This document shows, piece after piece, positions 56,076-64,000 of a DNA stretch of 64,000 nucleotides. Where the stretch lies: NCBI GenBank assembly GCA_016706055.1, contig JADJKL010000001.1, positions 124,001 to 188,000 of the forward strand, read 5' to 3'. Below the pieces are notes generated by a model. That model had not been told where the DNA came from. It was given only the letters and a program-made list of their open reading frames with translations, and ran no database searches. How positions within the stretch are numbered: the stretch's first letter is position 1; each line of letters opens with the position of its first letter. The position numbers and the translations under genes are program-made. This DNA comes from Chitinophagaceae bacterium. Lineage in GTDB: Bacteria; Bacteroidota; Bacteroidia; Chitinophagales; Chitinophagaceae.

Positions 56076-56500
56076 TTTTGAATTAGGCAAAAATCTTACT
56101 CTAGTTGGATGAAAACTAAAAACACTTTTTGACAAACCAAGCAGAATTCGAAAGAATTAAAAATATTGCCTTACTAGAATTCGAAACTAAGACTGACTGG
56201 CGGAAAATTAAATTCTTTGAAAATTAAAAGTGACTATCGTAAATTATTTATTGCATCTGACTTTCAGGGGGACTGAAGTTGGCGGAAATTGCTTAAGTTT
56301 TTAGTTGGGGAATTATTAAATCAATACAAAAGAAAAGAAATTTGCCTGAAATGAATCCAGAGTAATAATGTTAAAAGAAATTGGAGAGGGTTGGTATATA
56401 TACAAGACAACTTAAATCTGTTTCCCAGCAATGTCTCCTGCAAGTTTCGTTGCATTTTACATACCTCCCAGTCCAGCGTTCATCTTATAAGGCAATTCAT
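56076..56500. other. Gene-free stretch
   Basis: I see no supportable gene here. Bases 56076-56180 can be read as short fragments of the preceding protein in other frames. The rest has no clear hairpin array, promoter or RNA gene. Confidence 0.5.
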
Positions 56501-57820
56501 TTATTTGTGCTCTCTTCTAATATTCACAAAAAGAAAATAAACAGCAGCACCAACAACCGCTATCAAACTACCCCATAAAGCAAACCATTCCGTAGAAATA
56601 AACAGGAATATCCAGATACCAATAGAAATTATAACCGGAATGGGAAACAGCCATATCTTAAAAGGCAAATCCTTTGTTCCAAATCTTTTCGCAACAAGCC
56701 AACACCTACTCCCTGTGCAATAAATTGTACCACAATCCGCATGGCGAGGATGGAACTGATAACATCGCCCAGCCGCATAAACAAACTGAAAATAAAACCA
56801 AGTCCGCATAAAAAATCAACGAAATATGCGGAAAGTTTTTGGTGGGATGTAATTTTCCAAACTGTTTGAAAAAGTTTCCATCAATAGCTGCTGCATACGG
56901 CACTCTTGAATAACCAAGCACTACCGCAAACAATGAAGAAAAAGCTATGCAAAGAATCAGCACTGTAATTATTACTCCCGCCTGGTGACCGTAAATAATT
57001 TCCATAAAAGAACTTACAAGATATCGGTCATTTGCATTTACAGCTTGCCAGGGAATCACACTCATCACACTTATATTCATTAATAAATAAAGTGTAGTAA
57101 TGCCAAAGATGGAAATGAAAATACTTCGTGGAATATTTTTTTCAGGGTTCTTTATTTCTCCACCTAGGTGACAAACATTATAATAACCCAGATAAGCATA
57201 TACCGTTTTCACCGATGCATTACCAATAGCGGCCCAGAATGCCAGTGTAAAAAGATTCCGTTCCGGTTGGTAAAATTTTTTACCGGCTGTTGCTGCGCCA
57301 TCAATCCGCTGCTGATAATCAAATGATGGTGAGCACAACAATACTTCCCATCACCACAGAGATTTTCCCAATGGTTTCAATCTTTCTATAAAGCAAAGAA
57401 AACAAGAATTACTAATCCGCCGGAAACTATTTTCTGTTGCCAGAATTCCAACGGCACTAAATAAGTAAGATACTGTGCAAAACCAATAGCAGCAGAAGCC
57501 ACTACCAGCGGAGCTTGAATAGAAGTCTGCCATACAAATAAAAAACTCATCAGCTTGCCGCCTTTCTCTCCAAATGCAATACGATGAAAATTATACGTAC
57601 CGCCCGCCAGCGGATATTTGGCACCAAGTTCACTCCATGTCATAGCATCCACCAAAGCAGTGAATGCACCGAAAACCCAAGCCCAGATAAAAAGTCCGTT
57701 GTCAAATCTTGCCACCACAAATGGCATTACCACAAACGGACCAATGCCCACCATGTCTATCATGTTGATAGAAGTAGCCTGAAGTAGATTTATTTTGCGG
57801 TTAGTGAGTGCTGTGGACAT
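56501..57820 (-). pseudogene. APC-family amino-acid permease with several frame breaks
   Basis: The fragments add up to a full-length protein of about 440 residues. The N-terminus INLLQATSINMIDMVGIGPF is the glycine-rich first helix of APC transporters, followed by AMTWSELGAKYPLAGGTYNF. The centre has LTLAFWAAIGNASVKTVYAY and HLGGEIKNPEKNIPRSIFIS, both typical, then VPYAAAIDGNFFKQFGKLHP. The C-terminus is KRFGTKDLPFKIWLFPIPVI. At least four frame changes are needed, near 57390, 57315, 57250-57290 and 56700-56740. No large deletion is seen, so it may be a fresh pseudogene or an error-rich stretch. Its position suggests uptake of amino acids for cyanophycin, which is only an inference. Confidence 0.7.
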
Positions 57821-57863
57821 AGAAGCCCTTGCTTTGAGTGTAATTTAAACTCCTTTCATCATA

Positions 57864-58007
57864 ATCCCGAACGGATATAATTATTATAGTTTACGATTTA
57901 TGAAAATAATTAAACTCCAAAGGGGTGAAATATATCTGTCATCCCTTCGGGATTAAAAACCCTTTATGCTTTTGTTGTTTCCTATAAAAATTTCAGCCCT
58001 TCAGGCT
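57864..58007. repeat. Second array of short palindromes
   Basis: Four small inverted repeats lie between the permease and the aminotransferase-like gene: ATCCCGAACGGAT at 57864, ACTCCAAAGGGGT at 57914, ATCCCTTCGGGAT at 57941 and AGCCCTTCAGGCT at 57995. Each has a four- or five-pair stem and a three- to five-base loop. Starts are 50, 27 and 54 bases apart. The last reaches the stop codon of the aminotransferase-like gene. The design resembles the array at 55590 but the stem sequences differ. Confidence 0.65.
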
Positions 58008-59305
58008 TAACTTTTCACATACGCCTTTATCCCTTCCACTAGCACATCCAGATTTTTTGTAGTGGTATAAACATTTGGTGTAATTCTTACACCAACAATA
58101 TTTTCCCAGGTAATGGCAACGGTATGTATTTTATAATTGGTGAAGAGAAACGAATCCAGTTCGTTCGGTTTCTTTCCTTCAATACCTACATTACCAATTG
58201 CACAGCCCCATTTAGGATTCAGCGATGTATTCAGCTTTACACCGGGAATATCTTTTACTTTTTCCATCCAGTAGTTTTTCAGGTAATGTAATCGCTTTTC
58301 TTTTCTTTCTATGCCAATCATTTCATGAAATTCGATGGCTTTGCCGATTGCTTGTTCAATATAAAAAGGCCTTGTGCCAAGATTTTCAAATTTGCGGATA
58401 TCATCCTTCAGTGGATTTTCGTTGGTGGCAAATAATGGATAGATAGTTTTTATCTTTTCTTTTTTTACATACAACACACCTGTACCGATTGGAGCATACA
58501 ACCATTTGTGCAAACTGCTGGCAAAATAATCGCAATCCAGATCAGGTATTTTAAAATTAAAATGAGCAAAGCTGTGTGCACCATCCACAATTACTTCTAT
58601 CCCTCGTTTATGTGCTTCGTTTGCAATTTTTTTAACCGGGAGGATTTGTCCGTTCCAGTTAATGATATGTGTGATGTGAACCACTTTTGTTTTAGCTGTA
58701 AAAGCATTTACATATTGGCGAACTAAATAATCTTCATCTTCACTTGGCAACTCAAGGTTTATCCATTTCATTTTTATTCCATCTCGCATTTCCCGTTGCT
58801 TGTAGGCATTAATCATATTTGGATAATCCTGCAATGCGGCCACCACTTCATCACCAGCTTTTAACTGTAAACCGAAAATGATTGTTTCTAATCCTTCGGA
58901 TGAATTGCGGTTGATAGCAATTTCTTCTGGCGAACATCCAGCAACATTCGCCAAATTTTTTCTTAATGGTTCTCTGCCTTGGTCCAGAATGCGCCACATA
59001 TAATAACTCGGGGCTTCGTTGCTTAGGTCGTAATATCTTTTCATCGCATCCTGCACCGTTTTTGGTGCCGGAGAAACGCCGCCGTTGTTCAGGTTTATTA
59101 ATGATGGCGATACAGTAAAGGATTGCTGGATATAATACCAGAAATCTTCTTCTGTTGCCAAATCTTCTGGCGAAATGCCTTCGGCTTCTTTTAACACAGT
59201 TTCCAGATTTCGGCTCCATGCTGGTTGCCCTAATGTTGAAAGAAATGCTGTAGCGGAGAAGATTCCTGCCCGTTGTAAGAATTTGCGGCGGTTAGAAGCT
59301 GGCAT
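58007..59305 (-). CDS. Tat-exported class V aminotransferase-like (isopenicillin-N-epimerase type) protein
   Basis: A 432-residue PLP-dependent enzyme. The N-terminus MPASNRRKFLQRAGIFSATA has a twin-arginine motif and hydrophobic segment, so it is probably exported folded. The PLP fold shows NLNNGGVSPAPKTVQDAMKR, NRNSSEGLETIIFGLQLKAG, EVIVDGAHSFAHFNFKIPDL and DYFASSLHKWLYAPIGTGVL, where SLHKW holds the Schiff-base lysine. Export of a PLP enzyme is uncommon. Such proteins include epimerases, desulfurases and lyases, and the reaction here is unknown. It is divergent from cphA. Confidence 0.88.
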   Translation of the reverse strand: MPASNRRKFLQRAGIFSATAFLSTLGQPAWSRNLETVLKEAEGISPEDLATEEDFWYYIQQSFTVSPSLINLNNGGVSPAPKTVQDAMKRYYDLSNEAPSYYMWRILDQGREPLRKNLANVAGCSPEEIAINRNSSEGLETIIFGLQLKAGDEVVAALQDYPNMINAYKQREMRDGIKMKWINLELPSEDEDYLVRQYVNAFTAKTKVVHITHIINWNGQILPVKKIANEAHKRGIEVIVDGAHSFAHFNFKIPDLDCDYFASSLHKWLYAPIGTGVLYVKKEKIKTIYPLFATNENPLKDDIRKFENLGTRPFYIEQAIGKAIEFHEMIGIERKEKRLHYLKNYWMEKVKDIPGVKLNTSLNPKWGCAIGNVGIEGKKPNELDSFLFTNYKIHTVAITWENIVGVRITPNVYTTTKNLDVLVEGIKAYVKS

Positions 59306-59443
59306 GGTGGTTCATTTTTATAAATGTAGGAAATTTATACCCACCCCGATTTCAATAAAGTATAAGTATTCCTTCAATTCGCCCTCCAGGAGGAAAGTTC
59401 GACTAAGTTAAAATTTTTTGATTCAGAAGTCTTGAAGTCATTT

Positions 59444-59451
59444 TAAATTTG
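59444..59451 (+). promoter_or_regulatory. Candidate promoter of cphA
   Basis: TAAATTTG matches the -7 consensus, with TTTG at 59417-59420 giving a 23-base spacer, a little long. It would leave a leader of about 160 bases before the ATG at 59618, and that leader contains the dispersed repeat. Confidence 0.45.
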
Positions 59452-59507
59452 CACAAAAAGCTGTGTGGGAGAGGTTTGGGATGAGTTGCGATAAATTCCC
59501 ACAGCTG

Positions 59508-59531
59508 AAGTGTGCGACGCAAGGGACGATG
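59508..59531 (+). repeat. Dispersed 24-base repeat, copy 2
   Basis: Identical over 24 bases to the complement of 55528-55551 (core GTGTGCGACGCAAGGGACG). It lies in the leader of cphA. AGAATTACA occurs beside both copies but on opposite sides, hinting at a longer tandem ancestor. Confidence 0.75.
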
Positions 59532-59617
59532 AGCAGAATTACAAATGTTGGCTACAAAAAATAAAAAAACTAACTTCCAACCCTGCTTACCGACAGGCAG
59601 GCTTAACACCAACTTAT

Positions 59618-62266
59618 ATGAAAGTATTAGAGATTAAAGTGCTAAAAGGCCCGAATTACTGGAGTGTTCGCCGTACCAAACTGATTCAGATGAAACTGGA
59701 CTTAGAAGACTTGGAACAAAAACCAACGAACCTGATTCCCGGTTTCAGGGAGCGGCTTGAAAAAATGTTTCCAACAATGATTGAGCATCGTTGCAGCGAA
59801 GCCGTTCGTGGCGGATTTTTTATGCGGGTGGATGAAGGCACCTGGATGGGCCATGTGATTGAACATATTGCATTGGAAATACAAACACTGGCAGGAATGG
59901 ATACAGGTTTCGGTAGAACAAGAACTCCCGAAGGAGAGCAAGAAGGTGTGTACTATGTAGTGTTCAGTTATATGGAAGAAGATGCTGGTGTGTTTGCTGC
60001 AAAATCTGCGGTGCGAATTGCAGAAGCATTGATAGCCGGAACAGATTACGATTTAGAAGCAGACATTCAAGAGATGCGGGAAATAAGAGAAGATACAAGG
60101 CTTGGGCCTTCTACCGGCTGTATTGTGGAAGAAGCAGCTAAAAGAGGAATACCTTATATACGATTGAATAAACATAGCCTTGTACAATTAGGATATGGAG
60201 TAAATCAAAAAAGAATAAGAGCAACGATTGCATCTACCACTTCAAACATTGCTGTTGATATTGCCTGCGATAAGGAAGAAACAAAATTATTATTAGAAGC
60301 TGCTGAAATACCTGTGCCAAGAGGAACGGTAATACGTACAGAAGAAGGTATGGATGCAGCCATTGAAAAATTTGGTTACCCATTGGTGATAAAACCGATA
60401 GATGGTAATCATGGAAAAGGAAACACTACTAATATTATTAACCGTGAACAGGCATTGCAAGCATTTGCTGCTGCGAAAGAATACGGCCGCAGTGTTATCA
60501 TAGAAAAATTTATAACAGGTTTTGATTTTCGTTGCCTTGTTATCAATAATAAATTTATCTGCGCAGCATTAAGGACTCCGGCCTCTGTTGTTGGTGATGG
60601 TCAACATAATATTCAATGGCTGATTGACGAAACGAATAAAGACCCTCGCCGTGGATTCGGTCATGAAAAAGTATTGACTCAAATTACCATTGACCAGTTT
60701 ACACAGAAAATGCTCGACGACGCTAATTACACATTAGAAACCGTGCCTGCAAAAGGTGAAAGAGTAATGCTGAAACCAACAGCAAATCTTTCTACTGGCG
60801 GAACATCTACTGATGTTACAGATGAAGTGCATCCGGCGAATATTTTTATGTTTGAACGGATTGCAAAAATTATCGGTCTTGATATTTGTGGTATTGATAT
60901 TATGGTTGCTGACCTGAGAAAACCTGTTGCAGAAAATGGCGGTGCTATATTAGAAGTAAATGCAGCTCCGGGTTTCCGTATGCATATTGACCCATCTGAA
61001 GGTTTGCCAAGAAATGTGGCGGAGCCGGTTGTTGATATGCTGTTTCCAAAAGGAAGTGTAGGAAGAATTCCAATCATTGCTATTACTGGCACCAATGGAA
61101 AAACAACTACAACAAGATTAACAGCACATATTGCAAAGAGTGCAAACAAAAAAGTTGGCTATACTACCTCAGATGGAGTTTATATTCAAAACCAACTGAT
61201 GATGAAAGGTGATTGTACCGGACCGGTTTCATCTTCTTTTGTTTTAAAAGACCCAACTGTTGATTTTGCAGTATTGGAATGTGCAAGAGGCGGCATATTA
61301 AAAGCAGGTTTAGCTTTTCAGAATTGCGAAGTGGCGGTGGTAACAAATGTTGCAGCAGATCATATGGGTCTAGGCGGCATACATACCATTGAGGCAATGG
61401 CAAAAGTAAAACAGGTAGTGCCAGAAACAGTTTTCCCACATGGATATGCAGTGCTGAATGCTGATGATGACCTGGTGTATAAAATGAAAAATGATTTGAA
61501 ATGTAATATTGCCTTATTCAGCATGGATGAGAATAATCCAAGAATTAAAGAACATGCAAAAGCAAATGGTTTGGCCTGTGTGTATGAAAACGGCTATGTA
61601 ACCATTATGAAGGGAACCTGGAAAATAAGAGTATTACTGGCAAGGGATATTCCACTGACCTATGAAGGAAAGGCAATACATAATATTAATAACTGCCTGC
61701 CTGCTGTTCTTTCTACTTATTTGTTTAGAGATATTACCATTGAAGATATCAGAACAGGTTTGCAAACATTTATACCAAGTGAAAGCCTAACACCGGGACG
61801 TTTGAATTTTTTCAACTTCAAACGTTTCACCATACTGGCAGATTTTGCACATAATCCGCATGGTCTTCAATTGTTATGTGATTTTGTGGAGAAGCTTGAC
61901 TATCCATCAAAAATCGGAGTTATCAGCGGCACCGGCGACAGAAGAGATGAAGACATCAAAGAACTGGGAGAAATTTCAGCAAGACATTTTGATGAAATTA
62001 TAATTCGTTGCGATAAAAACCTGCGGGGAAGAACGGCTGATGAAATAATTGGATTACTAAAAGAAGGAATTGATAGTGTGAACTCTAATATTCCGACCAC
62101 CATCATACCAAACGAAGACCTTGCGTTGGATCATATTTATGAGAATCCTAAAGAAGGAGCTTTATATACAATTATGTGTGATGTAGTGGCAAGGGCATTG
62201 GATAAGATAAAGGAGTTGAAGCAAAGGGAGGATATGGAGCTAAAAAGTGCTGGGCAAACTGTATAA
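59618..62266 (+). CDS. cphA: Cyanophycin synthetase
   Basis: An 882-residue enzyme from MKVLEIKVLKGPNYWSVRRT. An upstream in-frame opening at 59510 adds residues translated from repeat sequence, so this ATG is preferred. The N-terminal domain (VRGGFFMRVDEGTWMGHVIE) is followed by an ATP-grasp domain (FGYPLVIKPIDGNHGKGNTT, about residues 220-480) and a Mur-ligase domain with the P loop IIAITGTNGKTTTTRLTAHI near 490 and FTILADFAHNPHGLQLL. It builds multi-L-arginyl-poly-L-aspartate, adding Asp and Arg in turn with ATP. The length is normal and the frame is intact. Cyanophycinase and an isoaspartyl peptidase in this window complete a synthesis and breakdown cycle. Confidence 0.96.
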   Translation: MKVLEIKVLKGPNYWSVRRTKLIQMKLDLEDLEQKPTNLIPGFRERLEKMFPTMIEHRCSEAVRGGFFMRVDEGTWMGHVIEHIALEIQTLAGMDTGFGRTRTPEGEQEGVYYVVFSYMEEDAGVFAAKSAVRIAEALIAGTDYDLEADIQEMREIREDTRLGPSTGCIVEEAAKRGIPYIRLNKHSLVQLGYGVNQKRIRATIASTTSNIAVDIACDKEETKLLLEAAEIPVPRGTVIRTEEGMDAAIEKFGYPLVIKPIDGNHGKGNTTNIINREQALQAFAAAKEYGRSVIIEKFITGFDFRCLVINNKFICAALRTPASVVGDGQHNIQWLIDETNKDPRRGFGHEKVLTQITIDQFTQKMLDDANYTLETVPAKGERVMLKPTANLSTGGTSTDVTDEVHPANIFMFERIAKIIGLDICGIDIMVADLRKPVAENGGAILEVNAAPGFRMHIDPSEGLPRNVAEPVVDMLFPKGSVGRIPIIAITGTNGKTTTTRLTAHIAKSANKKVGYTTSDGVYIQNQLMMKGDCTGPVSSSFVLKDPTVDFAVLECARGGILKAGLAFQNCEVAVVTNVAADHMGLGGIHTIEAMAKVKQVVPETVFPHGYAVLNADDDLVYKMKNDLKCNIALFSMDENNPRIKEHAKANGLACVYENGYVTIMKGTWKIRVLLARDIPLTYEGKAIHNINNCLPAVLSTYLFRDITIEDIRTGLQTFIPSESLTPGRLNFFNFKRFTILADFAHNPHGLQLLCDFVEKLDYPSKIGVISGTGDRRDEDIKELGEISARHFDEIIIRCDKNLRGRTADEIIGLLKEGIDSVNSNIPTTIIPNEDLALDHIYENPKEGALYTIMCDVVARALDKIKELKQREDMELKSAGQTV

Positions 62267-62281
62267 TTCGTTTAAAAACCA

Positions 62282-62313
62282 TTTGGTTCAAAAGCTGGCA
62301 AACCCTATTTTTG
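62282..62313 (+). promoter_or_regulatory. Promoter of tRNA-Gln
   Basis: TTTG at 62282-62285 and TATTTTTG at 62306-62313 with a 20-base spacer match the Bacteroidota consensus. The spacing and the CATTTGGTT around the -33 box match the tRNA-Asp promoter. Confidence 0.75.
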
Positions 62314-62342
62314 CACTCCCAAAAGCAATTTTGGTACAGGAT

Positions 62343-62413
62343 TGGCCTATGGTGTAATGGCAACACTACTGATTTTGATTCAGTCATTTATGGTTCGAAT
62401 CCTTATAGGCCAA
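62343..62413 (+). tRNA. tRNA-Gln (anticodon TTG)
   Basis: A 71-base cloverleaf. TGGCCTA pairs with TAGGCCA, the anticodon arm CTGATTTTGATTCAG carries TTG, and the T loop is TTCGAAT. No CCA is encoded; CAAGATG follows. Its 3' end overlaps the end of the recombinase gene on the other strand. Confidence 0.95.
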
Positions 62414-63997
62414 CAAGATGCGATTCGAGGCAATTCTTCTCAGAATTGCCTTTTTTCATTTCTGCTGAAACCCTTGCCTGTTGAGAAATTCCGGCCAATA
62501 TTAAACTTGTTTTTGGAGTTCGAACTGTATCATTTTCCTTATCATACAGAATACCTTCGGGAAACAGCAGGTACTGAAGCTTCTGTTTAATCACATAGTT
62601 GCCTAAAACCCAAAACTGGCTTAGCTTTTCAGCAATCGTTAAACATTTTTCTACGGCAATTTCAAGGTTCGAACTGCGAAATGACTTATTCGTCAATTCA
62701 TCATCAATTTTTGAAATTTCCGTATTGAGTTTTGATGCATACTTTTCATATAAAACTTTCTCTAACCCTTTCATTACATATCGTTCTTCCAACTCCTCTA
62801 ATTGATTTTGCAATTCTGTACGTTGTTTTTTTAATTGCTTTTCACCTTGGATTGTAGACTCAAGTCGCTCTTTAAATTTTCGTATCATGCTCTTTTAAGT
62901 ATGCTTCTATATTCTTTATTGTATTCCAAAACTGGTAAGCATCAATTCAAATTGTGCATTCAATTTTTGGCACTGATATTTACTCCTGCACCTTTATGTC
63001 GTGCCTTATAATACCAGTTTCCTTTTTTGATATAACCAGTAAAAGGCGAGTTTGTAATGGAATCTTTAGCAAAAATCTTTAATGGTAGTTCTTCTACCTT
63101 TTGGGAACGGGCAATATCGGCCACCGGCGATTCTTTTAATAACTTGTTAGCTTTTAGATAAGTTTCTAAATCAATCAGTGCTGGGTGATGTCCTTTTATT
63201 AGTTTGTAATCTAATAATTTACCAGTTATATAACCTGCATAAAAAGGATTAGAAATAATCCAGCGAAAATTCTTTCTGTAAGCCCGTACACCTCTTGCTG
63301 CTAATTTATCAGCAATCTCTTTATTGCTAAGCACCTTCTGCTTTCCACTGAAAAGCCTTTTTTGAAGCTTTCCCTCTTCTGTAATAATATACTGGTGTTC
63401 GCTTGCCTTATGCTTGGGTTTTAGATTTTTGTATCCCGTCGGTGCTGAATAAGTCCAATACCCTTGTAGGAATATCTCACGGGTATTTACTTTGGTTCGA
63501 GTTGATCGTTGCTGGTTATCATAATGACTAAAGATGTGAAAAATGTTTTCCTGCATCTGTCCGCTGGGAGTTGTGTTGTCAATATTTTGAGATACTGATC
63601 TTAATATAATACCCATTTGCCCTAATTCACTGCTAAGCTGCGCAGCAGCAGGGCCGGTGCGGGAAAATCTTTCAAAATTCCAAACAATTATATAAGTTAT
63701 GTCTTTATCCTTCTTTACATAGTTTAGCATACTTACAAATTCCTTACGGCCATCTGTTTTAGCACTATCATAAGTACCACCGAAATACTCTTTTACTACC
63801 AGTCCTTCTCTCTTTGCAAATTCTTTGCAGAGCCTGAGCTGAATTTCAAGGCTTGAGTTATTCTCAGCCTGTTCCTTTGAAGAAACACGGGTATAGATCA
63901 CACAAAACTTTTCACTTCTTTTTACAACTTGTGGATATTTTCTGGCAATGCTACCAGAGAGCAACAATTCAAGATCGGCTGATTTATTCTTCTTCAT
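62403..63997 (-). CDS. Large serine recombinase (integrase-type), frame broken
   Basis: About 530 residues from the ATG at 63997. The resolvase domain has FCVIYTRVSSKEQAENNSSL with the catalytic Ser, IIVWNFERFSRTGPAAAQLS with the active-site arginines, and SGQMQENIFHIFSHYDN. The recombinase domain follows (TYSAPTGYKNLKPKHKASEH, WIISNPFYAGYITG), then a zinc-ribbon-like stretch and, after frame breaks near 62890-62960, a coiled-coil region (EKQLKKQRTELQNQLEELEE) and the C-terminus ending HLVGL. That end is coded by the 3' end of tRNA-Gln read on the other strand, the pattern expected for an element integrated at a tRNA. Confidence 0.88.
62429..62456 (+). terminator. Terminator of tRNA-Gln, inside the recombinase gene
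   Basis: GGCAATTCT and AGAATTGCC pair perfectly around TCTC and are followed by six T. It lies 16 bases after the tRNA on the + strand, within the last codons of the recombinase on the - strand. Confidence 0.85.
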
Positions 63998-64000
63998 TTT

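Noticed and set aside
59510..59617. A 36-residue N-terminal extension of cyanophycin synthetase
   Set aside because: The extension is translated from the dispersed repeat and low-value sequence; the family start MKVLEIKVLKGPNYWS is at 59618.

Overview
This window comes from a member of the Bacteroidota, most likely a Chitinophagaceae-like bacterium. The evidence is an AT-rich genome, promoters of the TAnnTTTG type, few Shine-Dalgarno sites apart from a full one in front of rpsU, a type IX secretion pair (PorU2/PorV2-like), and gene families typical of that phylum. The organism name is inferred; no rRNA gene is present.

Layout. 1-5 kb: clpC (cut by the left edge), a STAS protein, rnz, dapA, accA, tRNA-Asp. 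5-12 kb: an L,D-transpeptidase-like protein, then a + strand envelope cluster (Gfo/Idh oxidoreductase, polyprenyl-phosphate sugar transferase, M1 peptidase, FemAB-like acyltransferase). 12-15.5 kb: ispD, isoaspartyl peptidase, heptose kinase and an OmpH-like protein on the - strand. 15.7-31.5 kb: the transcription/translation super-locus, read on the - strand as tRNA-Thr, tRNA-Tyr, tRNA-Gly, tRNA-Thr, tuf, tRNA-Trp, secE, nusG, rplK, rplA, rplJ, rplL, rpoB, rpoC. A helix-hairpin-helix gene and a toxin-antitoxin pair sit on the + strand between rplL and rpoB. 31.7-33.4 kb: a ribosome hibernation factor, a Xer recombinase and rpsU. 33.5-41.4 kb: ribE, then a surface-polysaccharide-like run of membrane proteins, an O-acyltransferase, a broken glycosyltransferase and a methyltransferase. 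41.4-49.6 kb: hscA and the PorU2/PorV2 pair. 49.8-54.4 kb: tyrS, an alpha/beta hydrolase, a serine hydrolase joined to tandem repeats, and an SGNH hydrolase. 54.5-62.3 kb: a cyanophycin region (cyanophycinase, amino-acid permease, Tat-exported class V aminotransferase-like protein, cyanophycin synthetase) interspersed with short-hairpin arrays. 62.3-64 kb: tRNA-Gln with a large serine recombinase abutting its 3' end, probably the left edge of an integrated element.

An important caveat: at least a dozen genes are broken by one-base indels, often in homopolymers, and these include the indispensable rpoB and tyrS. The simplest reading is indel error in the underlying assembly, so I annotate such genes as single genes and state where the frame breaks. 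Only the glycosyltransferase at 36.6 kb (missing its middle), and possibly the permease at 57 kb and the fragment at 55.8 kb, look like real decay.

The best candidates for new biology are the two arrays of regularly placed small palindromes near the cyanophycin genes, the beta-lactamase-fold hydrolase fused to BTRD1-like repeats, the recombinase/tRNA-Gln junction, and the toxin-antitoxin module wedged between rplL and rpoB.
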